Assembly: GCA_002381155.1 (NCBI GenBank)
Contig: DFQX01000082.1
Coordinates: 1 to 9,200, forward strand
Source of the DNA: Flavobacteriaceae bacterium UBA3478
Lineage (GTDB): Bacteria > Bacteroidota > Bacteroidia > Flavobacteriales > Flavobacteriaceae
DNA: 9,200 bases
Direction of reading: 5' to 3'
Part shown: positions 1 to 8,020 of the stretch, in pieces
Layout: the number at the start of each line of letters is the position of its first letter
How positions within the stretch are numbered: position 1 is the stretch's first letter
Position numbers and translations under genes: made by a program
Notes under the pieces: model-generated
The model's input: the letters and a program-made list of their open reading frames with translations, nothing else
What the model was told of the DNA's origin: nothing
Database searches by the model: none

Positions 1-875
1 AGGCTGTTCGCAAAGAAATCTTAATCTATATCCAATCAGCAAACCCTTGGTTTGTGGGTGCGTCTATTTTACTAGCGTTATTAAGCCATTTGTCGAGAGC
101 CATCCGAGCAAATTATCTGCTTCGCCCACTGGGCTACCACCCCTCTACATTAGCAAATTTTTACTTCGTAATGATGGCCTATTTTGCCAACCTGGGAATC
201 CCAAGATCTGGGGAAGTCTTGAGAGCCACTTCACTAAGAACCTACGAAAAAGTTCCTTTCGATAAAGGCTTTGGCACTATCGTAACAGAGCGGATCATTG
301 ATTTAATCATGCTTCTTCTAGTTATTCTATTGGCTCTCATACTACAAACTGAACGACTATTAATGCTCTTACAGGAGAATCAAAACGCCCTAATTTTATC
401 CATCGCAGTGGTGGTTGTAGCTGTAGTTGGCTTGCTTCTAACCATTCGGATGCTCAAATCGAGTTCATCTTCACTCCTGACCAAGTTACTCGACTTTTTA
501 GAGGGGATTAAAAGTGGTCTTCTTTCGGTGTTTCGAATGAAAAATAGAATGGCTTTTTTAGGCCATACCCTATTTATCTGGGCCTGCTACGTCGCCATGT
601 TTTGGGTAATTAAATTCACGGTTCCAGAGACGATTCATTTAGGTCTATCTGAACTTCTTATTGCTTTCATAGCTGGGTCTTTTGCAATGACCACTACCAA
701 CGGAGGGGTAGGTTTATATCCGATCGCTGTTCGAGCTTCACTCGCTTTATTCGGCATATCTTTTGCTTCAGGAGAGGCCTTTGGTTGGATTCTTTGGATC
801 TCCCAAACCCTCATGATTGTTCTTTTCGGTGCACTTTGTTTTCTTACCCTACCTTTAGTGTATCGTAATCGTTAG
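1..875 (+). CDS. Flippase-like / UPF0104 (lysylphosphatidylglycerol synthase TM region) integral membrane protein, 5' end outside window
   Basis: The reading frame is open from base 3 without a stop, and the residues before the first possible internal start (GTG at 54) already look like family sequence, so the true start lies upstream of the window; about 290 codons are seen. At least seven to eight hydrophobic segments alternate with short charged loops, as in the lysylphosphatidylglycerol-synthase transmembrane family (UPF0104). Family-like motifs are the stretch FANLGIPRSGEVLR, then VTERIIDL, and a late TTTNGGVGLYP loop that matches the family's usual PGG-type loop. Only the membrane part is present; there is no C-terminal aminoacyl-transferase domain, so lipid lysinylation should not be assumed. 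The role is probably lipid or envelope related, substrate unknown. The stop is 2 bases before radA, which suggests co-transcription. In related Bacteroidota this gene often sits between panD and radA (recalled from general knowledge, not visible here). Confidence 0.88.
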   Translation, partial: AVRKEILIYIQSANPWFVGASILLALLSHLSRAIRANYLLRPLGYHPSTLANFYFVMMAYFANLGIPRSGEVLRATSLRTYEKVPFDKGFGTIVTERIIDLIMLLLVILLALILQTERLLMLLQENQNALILSIAVVVVAVVGLLLTIRMLKSSSSSLLTKLLDFLEGIKSGLLSVFRMKNRMAFLGHTLFIWACYVAMFWVIKFTVPETIHLGLSELLIAFIAGSFAMTTTNGGVGLYPIAVRASLALFGISFASGEAFGWILWISQTLMIVLFGALCFLTLPLVYRNR

Positions 876-877
876 GT

Positions 878-2242
878 ATGGCAAAAGTTAAAACGGCTTA
901 TTTCTGTCAGAACTGTGGCGCCCAATCTGCGCAATGGAAAGGTCAATGTTCTGCCTGTAAAGAGTGGAATACCCTTGTTGAAGAGACGATTAGTCCAGCA
1001 TCAGAAGCTCCTGTAATCGGCACTACAACCTTACAGACCAAAAAGAAAGCTCAAAAATTAGACGAAATAAACTTCGAAACTGAGACGCGAATTGATACTA
1101 GGGATCAAGAATTTAATAGAGTATTAGGGGGCGGATTAGTACCCGGATCGGTAATCCTTCTTGGGGGTGAACCTGGAATAGGAAAAAGTACCCTGCTCCT
1201 ACAAATCGCGCTTTCGTTAGGTAAAAAAGTTCTTTATGTTTCGGGAGAAGAAAGTGAGAAGCAAATTAAACTTCGAGCAGATAGAATTCAATCTAACCAA
1301 GAGAATTGTTACGTGCTGGCTGAAACTAAAACCGACCTTATCGGCCTTCAAATCGAAGCGGTTCACCCCGATCTTATCATCGTAGACTCCGTTCAAACCC
1401 TACAATCTCCAAAACTCGAATCTGCTAGTGGAACCGTATCTCAAATTAGAGAGTGCACTGCAGAACTCACCTACTATGCAAAAGCCACAGGAACACCGCT
1501 GATTTTAGTAGGGCATATCACCAAAGACGGTCAGCTCGCAGGACCGAAATTATTAGAGCACATGGTAGATACCGTTCTTCAATTTGAAGGAGATCGAAAC
1601 TATGTGTATCGCATCTTAAGATCTTTAAAAAACCGATTCGGAAGCACTGCTGAACTTGGAATCTATGAAATGCTATCTGGTGGTCTAAGAGAGGTTACCA
1701 ACCCTTCTGAATTACTACTCTCCAATTATGAAGAGCCCTTAAGTGGCGTTGCTGTGGCAGCAACTCTTGAGGGACAGCGCCCGCTAATGATCGAAATCCA
1801 AGCGCTAGTGAGTACCGCTGTTTATGGAACCCCTCAGCGATCTGCAACAGGATTCAATAGCAAGCGACTCAACATGCTCTTAGCCGTATTAGAAAAGAAG
1901 GTAGGGTTCAAGTTGGGAACCAAAGATGTCTTTCTCAATATCACTGGAGGAATACATATCGATGATCCAGCAATAGACCTTGGTGTTGTCATGGCTGTTC
2001 TTTCAAGCAACGCAGACAAACCATTACCTGCATCGATCTGTTTCGCGGCTGAAGTGGGTCTTGCTGGAGAAATTAGATCGGTACAGAGTATCGATAGGCG
2101 AATTGCCGAGGCCGAAAAATTAGGATTCAAGGCAATCTTTGTCGCCTCAAATGCAAGTATTGATGATAAAGCTCATCAAATACGTATTATCAAGGTGGCA
2201 AAAATCGAAGAAGTAGTCGCCAAGATTTTCTCGAAGAATTAA
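878..2242 (+). CDS. radA: DNA repair protein RadA
   Basis: RadA is a cytoplasmic RecA-like ATPase (DnaB-type helicase activity has been shown in some bacteria) that helps process recombination intermediates and branch migration. The 454-residue length is normal for the family. Visible features in order: an N-terminal four-cysteine zinc finger (C10, C13, C24, C27); the Walker A motif GEPGIGKST at about 97-105; a Walker B-like LIIVD at about 166-170 followed by SVQT; the loop VGHITKDG at about 211-218; the RadA-specific KNRFG motif at 251-255; and a C-terminal Lon-protease-like domain from about residue 285, which in RadA is structural rather than proteolytic. The ATG is 2 bases after the upstream membrane gene, with no strong Shine-Dalgarno. 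The 3' end overlaps the converging aldo/keto reductase gene by 4 bases. No key residue is missing. Confidence 0.98.
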   Translation: MAKVKTAYFCQNCGAQSAQWKGQCSACKEWNTLVEETISPASEAPVIGTTTLQTKKKAQKLDEINFETETRIDTRDQEFNRVLGGGLVPGSVILLGGEPGIGKSTLLLQIALSLGKKVLYVSGEESEKQIKLRADRIQSNQENCYVLAETKTDLIGLQIEAVHPDLIIVDSVQTLQSPKLESASGTVSQIRECTAELTYYAKATGTPLILVGHITKDGQLAGPKLLEHMVDTVLQFEGDRNYVYRILRSLKNRFGSTAELGIYEMLSGGLREVTNPSELLLSNYEEPLSGVAVAATLEGQRPLMIEIQALVSTAVYGTPQRSATGFNSKRLNMLLAVLEKKVGFKLGTKDVFLNITGGIHIDDPAIDLGVVMAVLSSNADKPLPASICFAAEVGLAGEIRSVQSIDRRIAEAEKLGFKAIFVASNASIDDKAHQIRIIKVAKIEEVVAKIFSKN

Positions 2243-3285
2243 GGCGCTGGGTTAGGATAGGTATTATGAGCCTCTTCTATCGCTGCGATTACCTCTTCGC
2301 TAAGTACTAAAGAAGCACTTTCTACATTTTCTTTTAGTTGCTCCATCGAGGTTGCCCCTATAATCGTCGAAGTAACAAAGGGCTTAGTGCGCAAATACGC
2401 TAACGACATTTGTGGTAAACTTAGGCCGTGCTTCTGAGCAATTTCATGGTAGGCCTCTGTTGCTTTGGTCGCAATAGGACCACTATAACGGCTATAATTC
2501 GGGAATAGGGTTACACGAGCCCCTTCGGGTGATTTACCGCCAAGGTACTTGCCAGAAAGAACTCCAAAGCCAAGGGGAGAATACGGCAATAAACCTACGT
2601 TTTCTCGGTGACTAACCTCAGAAAGTCCGATTTCATATAAACGATTCAGTAAACTATAAGGGTTCTGAACGGTTGCGATTTTGGGTAAGGAAGCATCCCT
2701 TTTATGTTCCTCAATGAATCGCATTACTCCCCAGGGAGTTTCATTAGAAAGCCCGATATTTCGAATCTTGCCTGCGGCAATCTGCTTTCCTAGTTCAGTT
2801 AAGACCTCATAAATATTGTCCTTCCACTCATCTGTCTTAAAAGCCTCATCAGGATAGTCGCGTTTTCCAAAGAAGTTGGTGTTGCGCGTTGGCCAGTGCA
2901 ACTGATATAAATCAATATAATCGGTCTTAAGTCGTTGTAAGCTTAAATCGATCGCCTCGGCAATTCCCTCAGGAGTGAAGCCTGTAGTTCTTATATGTTT
3001 GGTAAAAGGAGCCTTGCCTGCGATTTTTGTCGCGATGACTAATTCATCACGTTTGCCATTTTTGGCCAGCCAATTACCAATAATCTTTTCGGTATCGCCA
3101 TATAACTCAGGCAGTGTAGGAACCGGATAGAGCTCTGCCGTATCCAAGAAATTAATACCCTGATCGAATGCGTAATCCATCTGTTCGAAACCTTCACTTT
3201 CAGAGTTTTGTCGGCCCCAAGTCATGGTTCCTAAACAAATCTCACTTACTTCTAAATCTGTTCCGTTCAGTGTATTGTATTTCAT
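2239..3285 (-). CDS. tas: Tas-like NADP(H)-dependent aldo/keto reductase
   Basis: A 348-residue soluble TIM-barrel oxidoreductase expected to reduce aldehydes or ketones with NADPH. The catalytic tetrad of the aldo/keto reductase superfamily is visible: D48, Y53 (in FLDTAELYP), K87 and H130 (in LYQLHWP). The protein resembles E. coli Tas over its whole length, including the conserved stretches GLSNETPWGVMR, QNPYSLLNR and SPLGFG, and a C-terminus ending in PAP. Tas was named for suppressing a tyrosine auxotrophy; its natural substrate is not settled, so a precise reaction should not be assigned. It is the last gene of the glyQS-xth-tas block: its ATG is one base after the xth stop codon. Its own stop shares a TTAA with the radA stop on the opposite strand. 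Confidence 0.93.
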   Translation of the reverse strand: MKYNTLNGTDLEVSEICLGTMTWGRQNSESEGFEQMDYAFDQGINFLDTAELYPVPTLPELYGDTEKIIGNWLAKNGKRDELVIATKIAGKAPFTKHIRTTGFTPEGIAEAIDLSLQRLKTDYIDLYQLHWPTRNTNFFGKRDYPDEAFKTDEWKDNIYEVLTELGKQIAAGKIRNIGLSNETPWGVMRFIEEHKRDASLPKIATVQNPYSLLNRLYEIGLSEVSHRENVGLLPYSPLGFGVLSGKYLGGKSPEGARVTLFPNYSRYSGPIATKATEAYHEIAQKHGLSLPQMSLAYLRTKPFVTSTIIGATSMEQLKENVESASLVLSEEVIAAIEEAHNTYPNPAP

Positions 3286-3286
3286 A

Positions 3287-4048
3287 TTATGTTATTTCAA
3301 TTAGTATCGGACAGTGATCACTATGTACCGCATCACTCAAAATAACCGATCGATTTACCTTGGCAGCTAACTCGTCTGTTGCCATACCGTAATCTAGTCT
3401 CCAACCTTTATTATTAGCGCGAGAATTTGCTCGGTAACTCCACCAAGTATACTTATGAGGTTCGTCAGAAAACATCCGAAAAGTATCCTTGAAGCCTGTT
3501 GCTAGAAAACGAGTCATCCACTCTCTTTCTTCAGGTAGAAATCCTGAGACATTCTTATTTCGAACCGGGTCATGAATATCGATAGCCTGATGACAAATAT
3601 TATAGTCCCCTACCACCAAAAGCTCTTTACGGTCTTTCTTTAATTGATTGGCGTAGTCTAGGAAATCATCCATATACTTGAACTTATAGTCTAATCGGTC
3701 TGTATTCGTTCCCGAAGGCAAATACATACTCATCACCGAAACGGATCCAAAATCTGCTCGCAGATTACGACCTTCCCTATCCATATAATCTAGTCCTGTA
3801 CCTACCTCAACGTGGTCAGGCTTGGTCTTTGAAAGAATAGCTACTCCCGAGTAACCTTTCTTTTCAGCCGAAAAGTAATGTTGGTACTCATACCCGATAG
3901 CCTTTAACCCTTCGGTATTAATTTGCTCCTCTAGCGCCTTAATCTCCTGAAGGCAAACCACATCGGCATCAACCACTTCTAACCAGTCAAAAAGACCCTT
4001 GGTTTGTGCCGCTCTTATTCCATTAACATTATAGGAGATAACCTTCAT
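3287..4048 (-). CDS. xth: Exodeoxyribonuclease III / AP endonuclease
   Basis: Base-excision repair enzyme: cuts DNA 5' to abasic sites and removes 3'-blocking groups and 3' nucleotides, using a divalent metal. At 253 residues it has the usual length. Catalytic and metal-binding positions of the endonuclease/exonuclease/phosphatase fold are visible: N7 (SYNVNGIRAA), E35 (CLQEIK), Y109 (MYLPSG), D148 and N150 (GDYNICH), D219 (WRLDYG) and the terminal D244-H245 pair (HSDHCPI). The WWSYRANSRANNKGWRLDY segment is the family's conserved substrate-binding region. The start codon follows the glyQS stop with no gap (TAA then ATG), and the next gene starts 1 base after its stop, so translation may be coupled along the block. 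No signal peptide; cytoplasmic. Confidence 0.97.
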   Translation of the reverse strand: MKVISYNVNGIRAAQTKGLFDWLEVVDADVVCLQEIKALEEQINTEGLKAIGYEYQHYFSAEKKGYSGVAILSKTKPDHVEVGTGLDYMDREGRNLRADFGSVSVMSMYLPSGTNTDRLDYKFKYMDDFLDYANQLKKDRKELLVVGDYNICHQAIDIHDPVRNKNVSGFLPEEREWMTRFLATGFKDTFRMFSDEPHKYTWWSYRANSRANNKGWRLDYGMATDELAAKVNRSVILSDAVHSDHCPILIEIT

Positions 4049-5593
4049 TTATGCTTCAATTCGCTTTAACCAGTTCGACATTGCGGTTTCTTCACGTAGT
4101 AAGTCAGCTAATGCATCGATAGCAATTCGGTCTTGCTCCATAGAGTCTCTGTGACGAATGGTAACCGTACGATCTTCTAGCGACTGGTGATCAACGGTGA
4201 TACAGAATGGTGTTCCGATGGCATCTTGTCTGCGATAGCGTCTACCCACTGCATCCTTTTCATCATAAGTGACTTCAAACTCAAATTTGAGCGCGTCGAT
4301 AATTTCTTTGGCAATCTCAGGCAAACCATCCTTCTTCACAAGAGGTAGCACAGCCGCCTTCAGTGGAGCAAGAACCGCAGGGATTCTCATTACCGTTCTA
4401 CTTGACCCGTCTAATTCCTCTTCTACCAGAGATTTAGAAAGAATAGCTAAAAACATACGATCTAACCCGATCGATGTCTCTACCACATAAGGAACATATG
4501 ACTCCTTCAATTCTGGATCGAAGTACTGTAACTTCTTACCTGAGAATTCTTCGTGTCTCGATAAATCGAAATCGGTTCTTGAGTGAATACCTTCCAACTC
4601 TTTAAAACCGAATGGAAAAGCGAACTCAATATCGGCCGCCGCATCTGCGTAATGCGCTAATTTCTCGTGGTCATGGAAACGATAGTTATCTTCTCCCATA
4701 CCTAGCGAAAGGTGCCATTTCAAACGTGTTTCTTTCCAATGCTCATACCACTGTTTTTGAGTGCCCGGAGCAATAAAGAATTGCATTTCCATCTGCTCAA
4801 ATTCGCGCATTCTAAAGATGAACTGACGTGCTACAATTTCATTTCTGAAAGCTTTACCCGTTTGGGCAATTCCGAAAGGAATCTTCATTCTTCCGCTCTT
4901 CTGGACATTCAAAAAGTTCACAAAAATTCCCTGTGCTGTCTCAGGTCTTAGGTATAAATCGGTAGCACTCTCAGCAGAGGCTCCTAATTTGGTACCAAAC
5001 ATTAGGTTGAATTGCTTCACTTCCGTCCAATTCTTAGATCCAGAAACCGGACATACGATCTCTAACTCCTCAATGAGCGTCTTCACATCTGCCAAATCTT
5101 CCTTTTCAAGAGATTGAGCCATTCGACTTAGAATCTCTTTTGAACGCTGAGTCAATTCTAAAACACGAGCGTTGGTAGCTAAGAACTGCTCTTTGTCAAA
5201 AGCATCTCCAAAACGCTTTTCAGCCTTTTTAACTTCCTTGTCAATTTTAGCCTCAAGCTTCGCACAATAATCTTCAATAAGAACGTCTGCACGGTATCGC
5301 TTCTTACTATCCTTATTATCGATTAACGGGTCATTGAAGGCATCTACGTGACCAGATGCTTTCCAAGTGGTCGGATGCATCAATATAGCCGCATCAATCC
5401 CCACAATATTTTCATTCAGACGCGTCATTGCCTGCCACCAATACTGTCTGATATTATTTTTTAATTGAACACCTAATTGGCCGTAGTCATAAACCGCGCT
5501 AAGTCCGTCATAAATCTCGCTAGATTGAAAGATGAATCCATATTCTTTTGCGTGAGAGATTACCTGCTTAAAATGTTCGTCTGGTGCCTTCAT
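4049..5593 (-). CDS. glyQS: Glycine--tRNA ligase, single-chain (alpha2-type)
   Basis: Charges tRNA-Gly with glycine using ATP. This is the homodimeric single-chain enzyme, not the GlyQ+GlyS two-subunit form. The 514-residue protein shows class II synthetase landmarks: an N-terminal region with GFIFQSSEIYDGLSAVYDYG (about 19-38); the LYLRPETAQGIFVNF block (about 214-228); motif 2, FRNE at 249-252 followed by RMREFEQMEMQFF; motif 3, SIGLDRMF at about 374-381; and a C-terminal anticodon-binding domain from about 403 containing GRRYRRQD (450-457). A charged, probably helical insertion lies at about 100-175. The ATG at 5593 is the only sensible start; a promoter -7 element ends 18 bases before it and there is no Shine-Dalgarno. 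It heads the glyQS-xth-tas block. Confidence 0.98.
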   Translation of the reverse strand: MKAPDEHFKQVISHAKEYGFIFQSSEIYDGLSAVYDYGQLGVQLKNNIRQYWWQAMTRLNENIVGIDAAILMHPTTWKASGHVDAFNDPLIDNKDSKKRYRADVLIEDYCAKLEAKIDKEVKKAEKRFGDAFDKEQFLATNARVLELTQRSKEILSRMAQSLEKEDLADVKTLIEELEIVCPVSGSKNWTEVKQFNLMFGTKLGASAESATDLYLRPETAQGIFVNFLNVQKSGRMKIPFGIAQTGKAFRNEIVARQFIFRMREFEQMEMQFFIAPGTQKQWYEHWKETRLKWHLSLGMGEDNYRFHDHEKLAHYADAAADIEFAFPFGFKELEGIHSRTDFDLSRHEEFSGKKLQYFDPELKESYVPYVVETSIGLDRMFLAILSKSLVEEELDGSSRTVMRIPAVLAPLKAAVLPLVKKDGLPEIAKEIIDALKFEFEVTYDEKDAVGRRYRRQDAIGTPFCITVDHQSLEDRTVTIRHRDSMEQDRIAIDALADLLREETAMSNWLKRIEA

Positions 5594-5611
5594 GATTGAT
5601 TTGATTTACAG

Positions 5612-5619
5612 CAAAAATA
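5612..5619 (-). promoter_or_regulatory. Putative Bacteroidota -7 promoter element for glyQS-xth-tas
   Basis: On the minus strand these bases read TATTTTTG, a full match to the Bacteroidota TAnnTTTG -7 consensus. A TTTG lies upstream on the same strand (plus-strand positions 5632-5635), but the gap of 12 bases is shorter than the roughly 19 expected for a -33 partner, so only the -7 part is convincing. A transcription start about 6 bases downstream would leave a short leader of about 12 bases before the glyQS ATG. The region is AT-rich and the match could be by chance. Confidence 0.42.
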
Positions 5620-5668
5620 GAATAATCAATTCAAAGAGTTTGGGCTTTCGAGTCAGGATGCAAAAAGG

Positions 5669-6402
5669 TTGCGTTTTGCAAGAATATCTTGCATTGTGAA
5701 CTGCATCGAAATCATCCTTCCCAGAACCTGTTTTAGCTGTAAAAAATACCGAGTCCTGAAGCACCTTCTTTGCTATCAGTGCCTGTCTAACCTTATTCCC
5801 ACCCACTTTTCTTTTACAGAAAAGCACCCGATGCGAATCGCGTTAGATGCTTTGACAACTAGACCCATTGAGGGTGTCAGCGCGGCATACTATCATATCG
5901 CTAGTTCGAAGCCGTCATCTAGCCTACTAGCTGCCTTTAAATATCGAGGAATACCAAGTATAGCCGCTGATCTATTTTTGCTCTGTAAAGACTCCCTAAA
6001 AGCCTTTCTATTCGAATCTAATATTGATGGTGTAGTACCTGTTCCGATGCATCCAATTAAAAAATGGAAGCGTGGGTACAATCAAGCCGAATTGTTGAGT
6101 TCTCAAATTGCCGAACATTTTAATCTATCTCATCAGCCAAATCTGCTTAAAAAACAGCTCTTTATCGTTCGCAGGTAAAGCGGAATGCCAGAGAGCGAAC
6201 GAGTTCAAACTCCTCGATTCGACTTAATAAACCGGGTGATTTCGAAGCCAAGCATCTACTCCTTATTGACGACGTAATCACAACAGGAGCTACATTGAGT
6301 CATTGTATTGAAGCTCTGTCGAAAATACCCGACATTAAAATTAGTGTGTTTACCATTTTCTATACCCCTTCGAGAGCTTCGCATAATGTCGTTACTTTGT
6401 AG
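5669..6402 (+). pseudogene. comF: ComF family phosphoribosyltransferase-like protein, interrupted by a one-base frameshift
   Basis: ComF proteins have an N-terminal four-cysteine zinc finger and a type I phosphoribosyltransferase domain, and act in DNA uptake in naturally competent bacteria; in Bacteroidota the role is untested. Here the first part (frame of 5669-6178) has the zinc finger (CFSC then CYQC), an AFKYRG segment and the family hallmark VVPVPMHPIKKWKRGYNQAELL. It then hits a stop at 6176-6178. The missing rest is in the -1 frame: YRSQVKRNARER from about 6163, then LLLIDDVITTGATL at 6256-6297, which is the PRPP-binding motif, ending at the TAG at 6400-6402. Restoring one A in the A6 run at 6149-6154 joins both parts into about 244 residues, the normal family length. 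No in-frame ATG exists; TTG at 5669 or GTG at 5696 are the candidate starts. It may be a real mutation, a sequencing error, or slippage. Confidence 0.88.
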
Positions 6403-6412
6403 GCACGGTCCT

Positions 6413-8020
6413 ATGAGAAACATTTTTCGAATTTTACTGATTGCTCTAATCCTATCTTCTTACGGATGTGCAAAACGCGGCACTCCCTCAGGAGGTGAAA
6501 AGGATACTACCCCTCCTGCTCTCTTAAAATCAGAACCCGCGATGGGGGCCTCTAATTTCAAAGAGGAGAAGATTCGTCTCTACTTCGACGAATTCATCAA
6601 ATTCAAGAAGCTTCAAGACCAGTTGATTATTTCCCCACCGCTCAAAAACACCCCAATCATTAAACCGCAGGGTTCTGCCAGTCGAATGGTTGAAATTCAA
6701 CTCTTTGATACCCTGCTTGAAAACACCACCTATAGTATCAATTTTGGAAACGCTCTTGTAGACAACAATGAAGAGAATCCTTATCCTTTTTTACAGTATG
6801 TTTTCAGCACTGGTGATCGAATTGATTCTCTAGAGTTAAAAGGCGCGGTGAAAGATGCCTTCAACAGAAAAGCCGACCCATATGTCACCTTAATGTTATA
6901 CCCTAATGATAGTGTGTATAACGATTCGTTAGTGTATAACGAACCTCCTCGTTATGTGGGTAGTACAGGGGACAGTTTGCCTATCTTCAATCTCAATTAT
7001 CTAGCAGGTGGAAGCTATCGTGTATTTGCCATCAAGGACAACAACAAAAACAATCGATACGACCCTTACCTCGATAAAATCGGATACTTACAAGAACCCG
7101 TAGCGCTCCCTAACGACTCTCTTTACCTAATCGAGCTTTTCAAGGAAAAAGTCACTTTCAAAGCGAGTAGACCAAAACTAGAGGGAAGTAATCATTTCTT
7201 AATCCCTTATGAGTCGGATATTGATTCTATACCTACCATAGAAATTATCAATCGTCCAGATTCACTATGGACCTACGTAGAAAAGGTTTCTAATAAAGAC
7301 AGTTTGAATTTATGGTTCAAACCTGCTAAGTTCGATTCTCTTCAGGTGGTTATTCAGTCTATGATTTCAATTGACACCTTTACCGTAAAACCTGTTAAGG
7401 TGGCAAAAGATACCCTGACCTTAAGTTCAGTCTACAGAGGTAGTATTCCACCTTTCAAATCACTTAGTATTGGCTCAAGTACTCCTCTAGCTAAGGTCGA
7501 CAGAAACTTTATATCCTTTTACAAACAAGACAGCATTCCTTTAGATTCAGTCGATCTCTCCATCTCAAAAATGAATAATCGTATTCTTGAGTCGTTACTT
7601 GAACCCGAAGAAAACACCACATACCGAGTAAGTCTTTTACCGGGTGCCCTTGAGGACCACTTTGGAAACACCAACGACACCATAAGTATCCCTTTTCGAT
7701 TTGATAAACTCGAAAACTTCGGAGTGCTGAAACTTCAAATAGAACCCATTTTTAACTCCTCGATTGAAGTAAGCCTTTTAGATAAAGATGACCAGGTAAT
7801 CTATCAACAACCCTTAGACAGCTTGGGGCGATGCGAGTTCAATGCGGTAAAACCAGGTATTTACGATATTCGACTCCTTTTTGACGCCAATAAAAATGGT
7901 CGTTACGATACCGGTTCCTTTCTCAATCGCATTCACCCCGAACGAATTCTTTACCTCAACGAATCGATTGAAATTCGTGCGAATTGGGAAGAAAACAGGA
8001 CCTACAAAATACAGAACTAA
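6413..8020 (+). CDS. Ig-like (Big_5-type) domain lipoprotein
   Basis: A 535-residue exported lipoprotein. The ATG at 6413 is preferred because the longer open frame from 6308 would run through the comF tail, and because from 6413 the protein begins with a clean signal peptide: MRN, a hydrophobic core, then a lipobox ending SYGC with C19 as the lipidated cysteine. Next comes KRGTPSGGEKDTTPP, the usual opening of a Bacteroidota family with an N-terminal Ig-like Big_5 domain (about 30-135; contains IRLYFDEFIKFKKL and YVFSTGDRIDSL). Two later segments end in similar acidic loops, D209-NNKNNRYD and D491-ANKNGRYD, which resemble calcium-binding loops in prealbumin-like beta domains. The middle is serine/aspartate-rich and probably beta-structured. 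It starts 11 bases after the comF stop. Function is unknown; a surface or periplasmic location is inferred. Confidence 0.92.
   Translation: MRNIFRILLIALILSSYGCAKRGTPSGGEKDTTPPALLKSEPAMGASNFKEEKIRLYFDEFIKFKKLQDQLIISPPLKNTPIIKPQGSASRMVEIQLFDTLLENTTYSINFGNALVDNNEENPYPFLQYVFSTGDRIDSLELKGAVKDAFNRKADPYVTLMLYPNDSVYNDSLVYNEPPRYVGSTGDSLPIFNLNYLAGGSYRVFAIKDNNKNNRYDPYLDKIGYLQEPVALPNDSLYLIELFKEKVTFKASRPKLEGSNHFLIPYESDIDSIPTIEIINRPDSLWTYVEKVSNKDSLNLWFKPAKFDSLQVVIQSMISIDTFTVKPVKVAKDTLTLSSVYRGSIPPFKSLSIGSSTPLAKVDRNFISFYKQDSIPLDSVDLSISKMNNRILESLLEPEENTTYRVSLLPGALEDHFGNTNDTISIPFRFDKLENFGVLKLQIEPIFNSSIEVSLLDKDDQVIYQQPLDSLGRCEFNAVKPGIYDIRLLFDANKNGRYDTGSFLNRIHPERILYLNESIEIRANWEENRTYKIQN

Noticed and set aside
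1834..2130. Minus-strand open frame of 98 codons inside radA
   Set aside because: It is opposite the conserved Lon-like domain of RadA and has no family features.
4712..4951. Plus-strand open frame of 79 codons inside glyQS
   Set aside because: It is opposite the strongly conserved glyQS core and its product has no recognisable feature; a shadow.
5606..5827. Minus-strand open frame of 73 codons overlapping the comF start
   Set aside because: It is antisense to the comF zinc-finger coding region and covers the glyQS promoter element; a shadow.
6148..6155. Programmed -1 ribosomal frameshift site in comF
   Set aside because: The heptamer T AAA AAA would force the P-site tRNA onto TAA, and I see no clear downstream stem-loop; a homopolymer indel is simpler, so it is kept only as an alternative.
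6392..6399. TTACTTTG just ahead of the lipoprotein as a -7 element
   Set aside because: It mismatches TAnnTTTG at the key second base, has no -33 partner at a sensible distance, and the tight spacing to comF already explains transcription.
6308..6412. N-terminal extension of the lipoprotein upstream of 6413
   Set aside because: These bases encode the comF C-terminus in another frame, and the extension would hide a clean signal peptide and lipobox that start at 6413.
7881..8020. Open frame from an ATG at 7881 leading into the endonuclease remnant
   Set aside because: This part is a shadow of the lipoprotein's conserved C-terminal loop; only the part after 8020 resembles a protein family.
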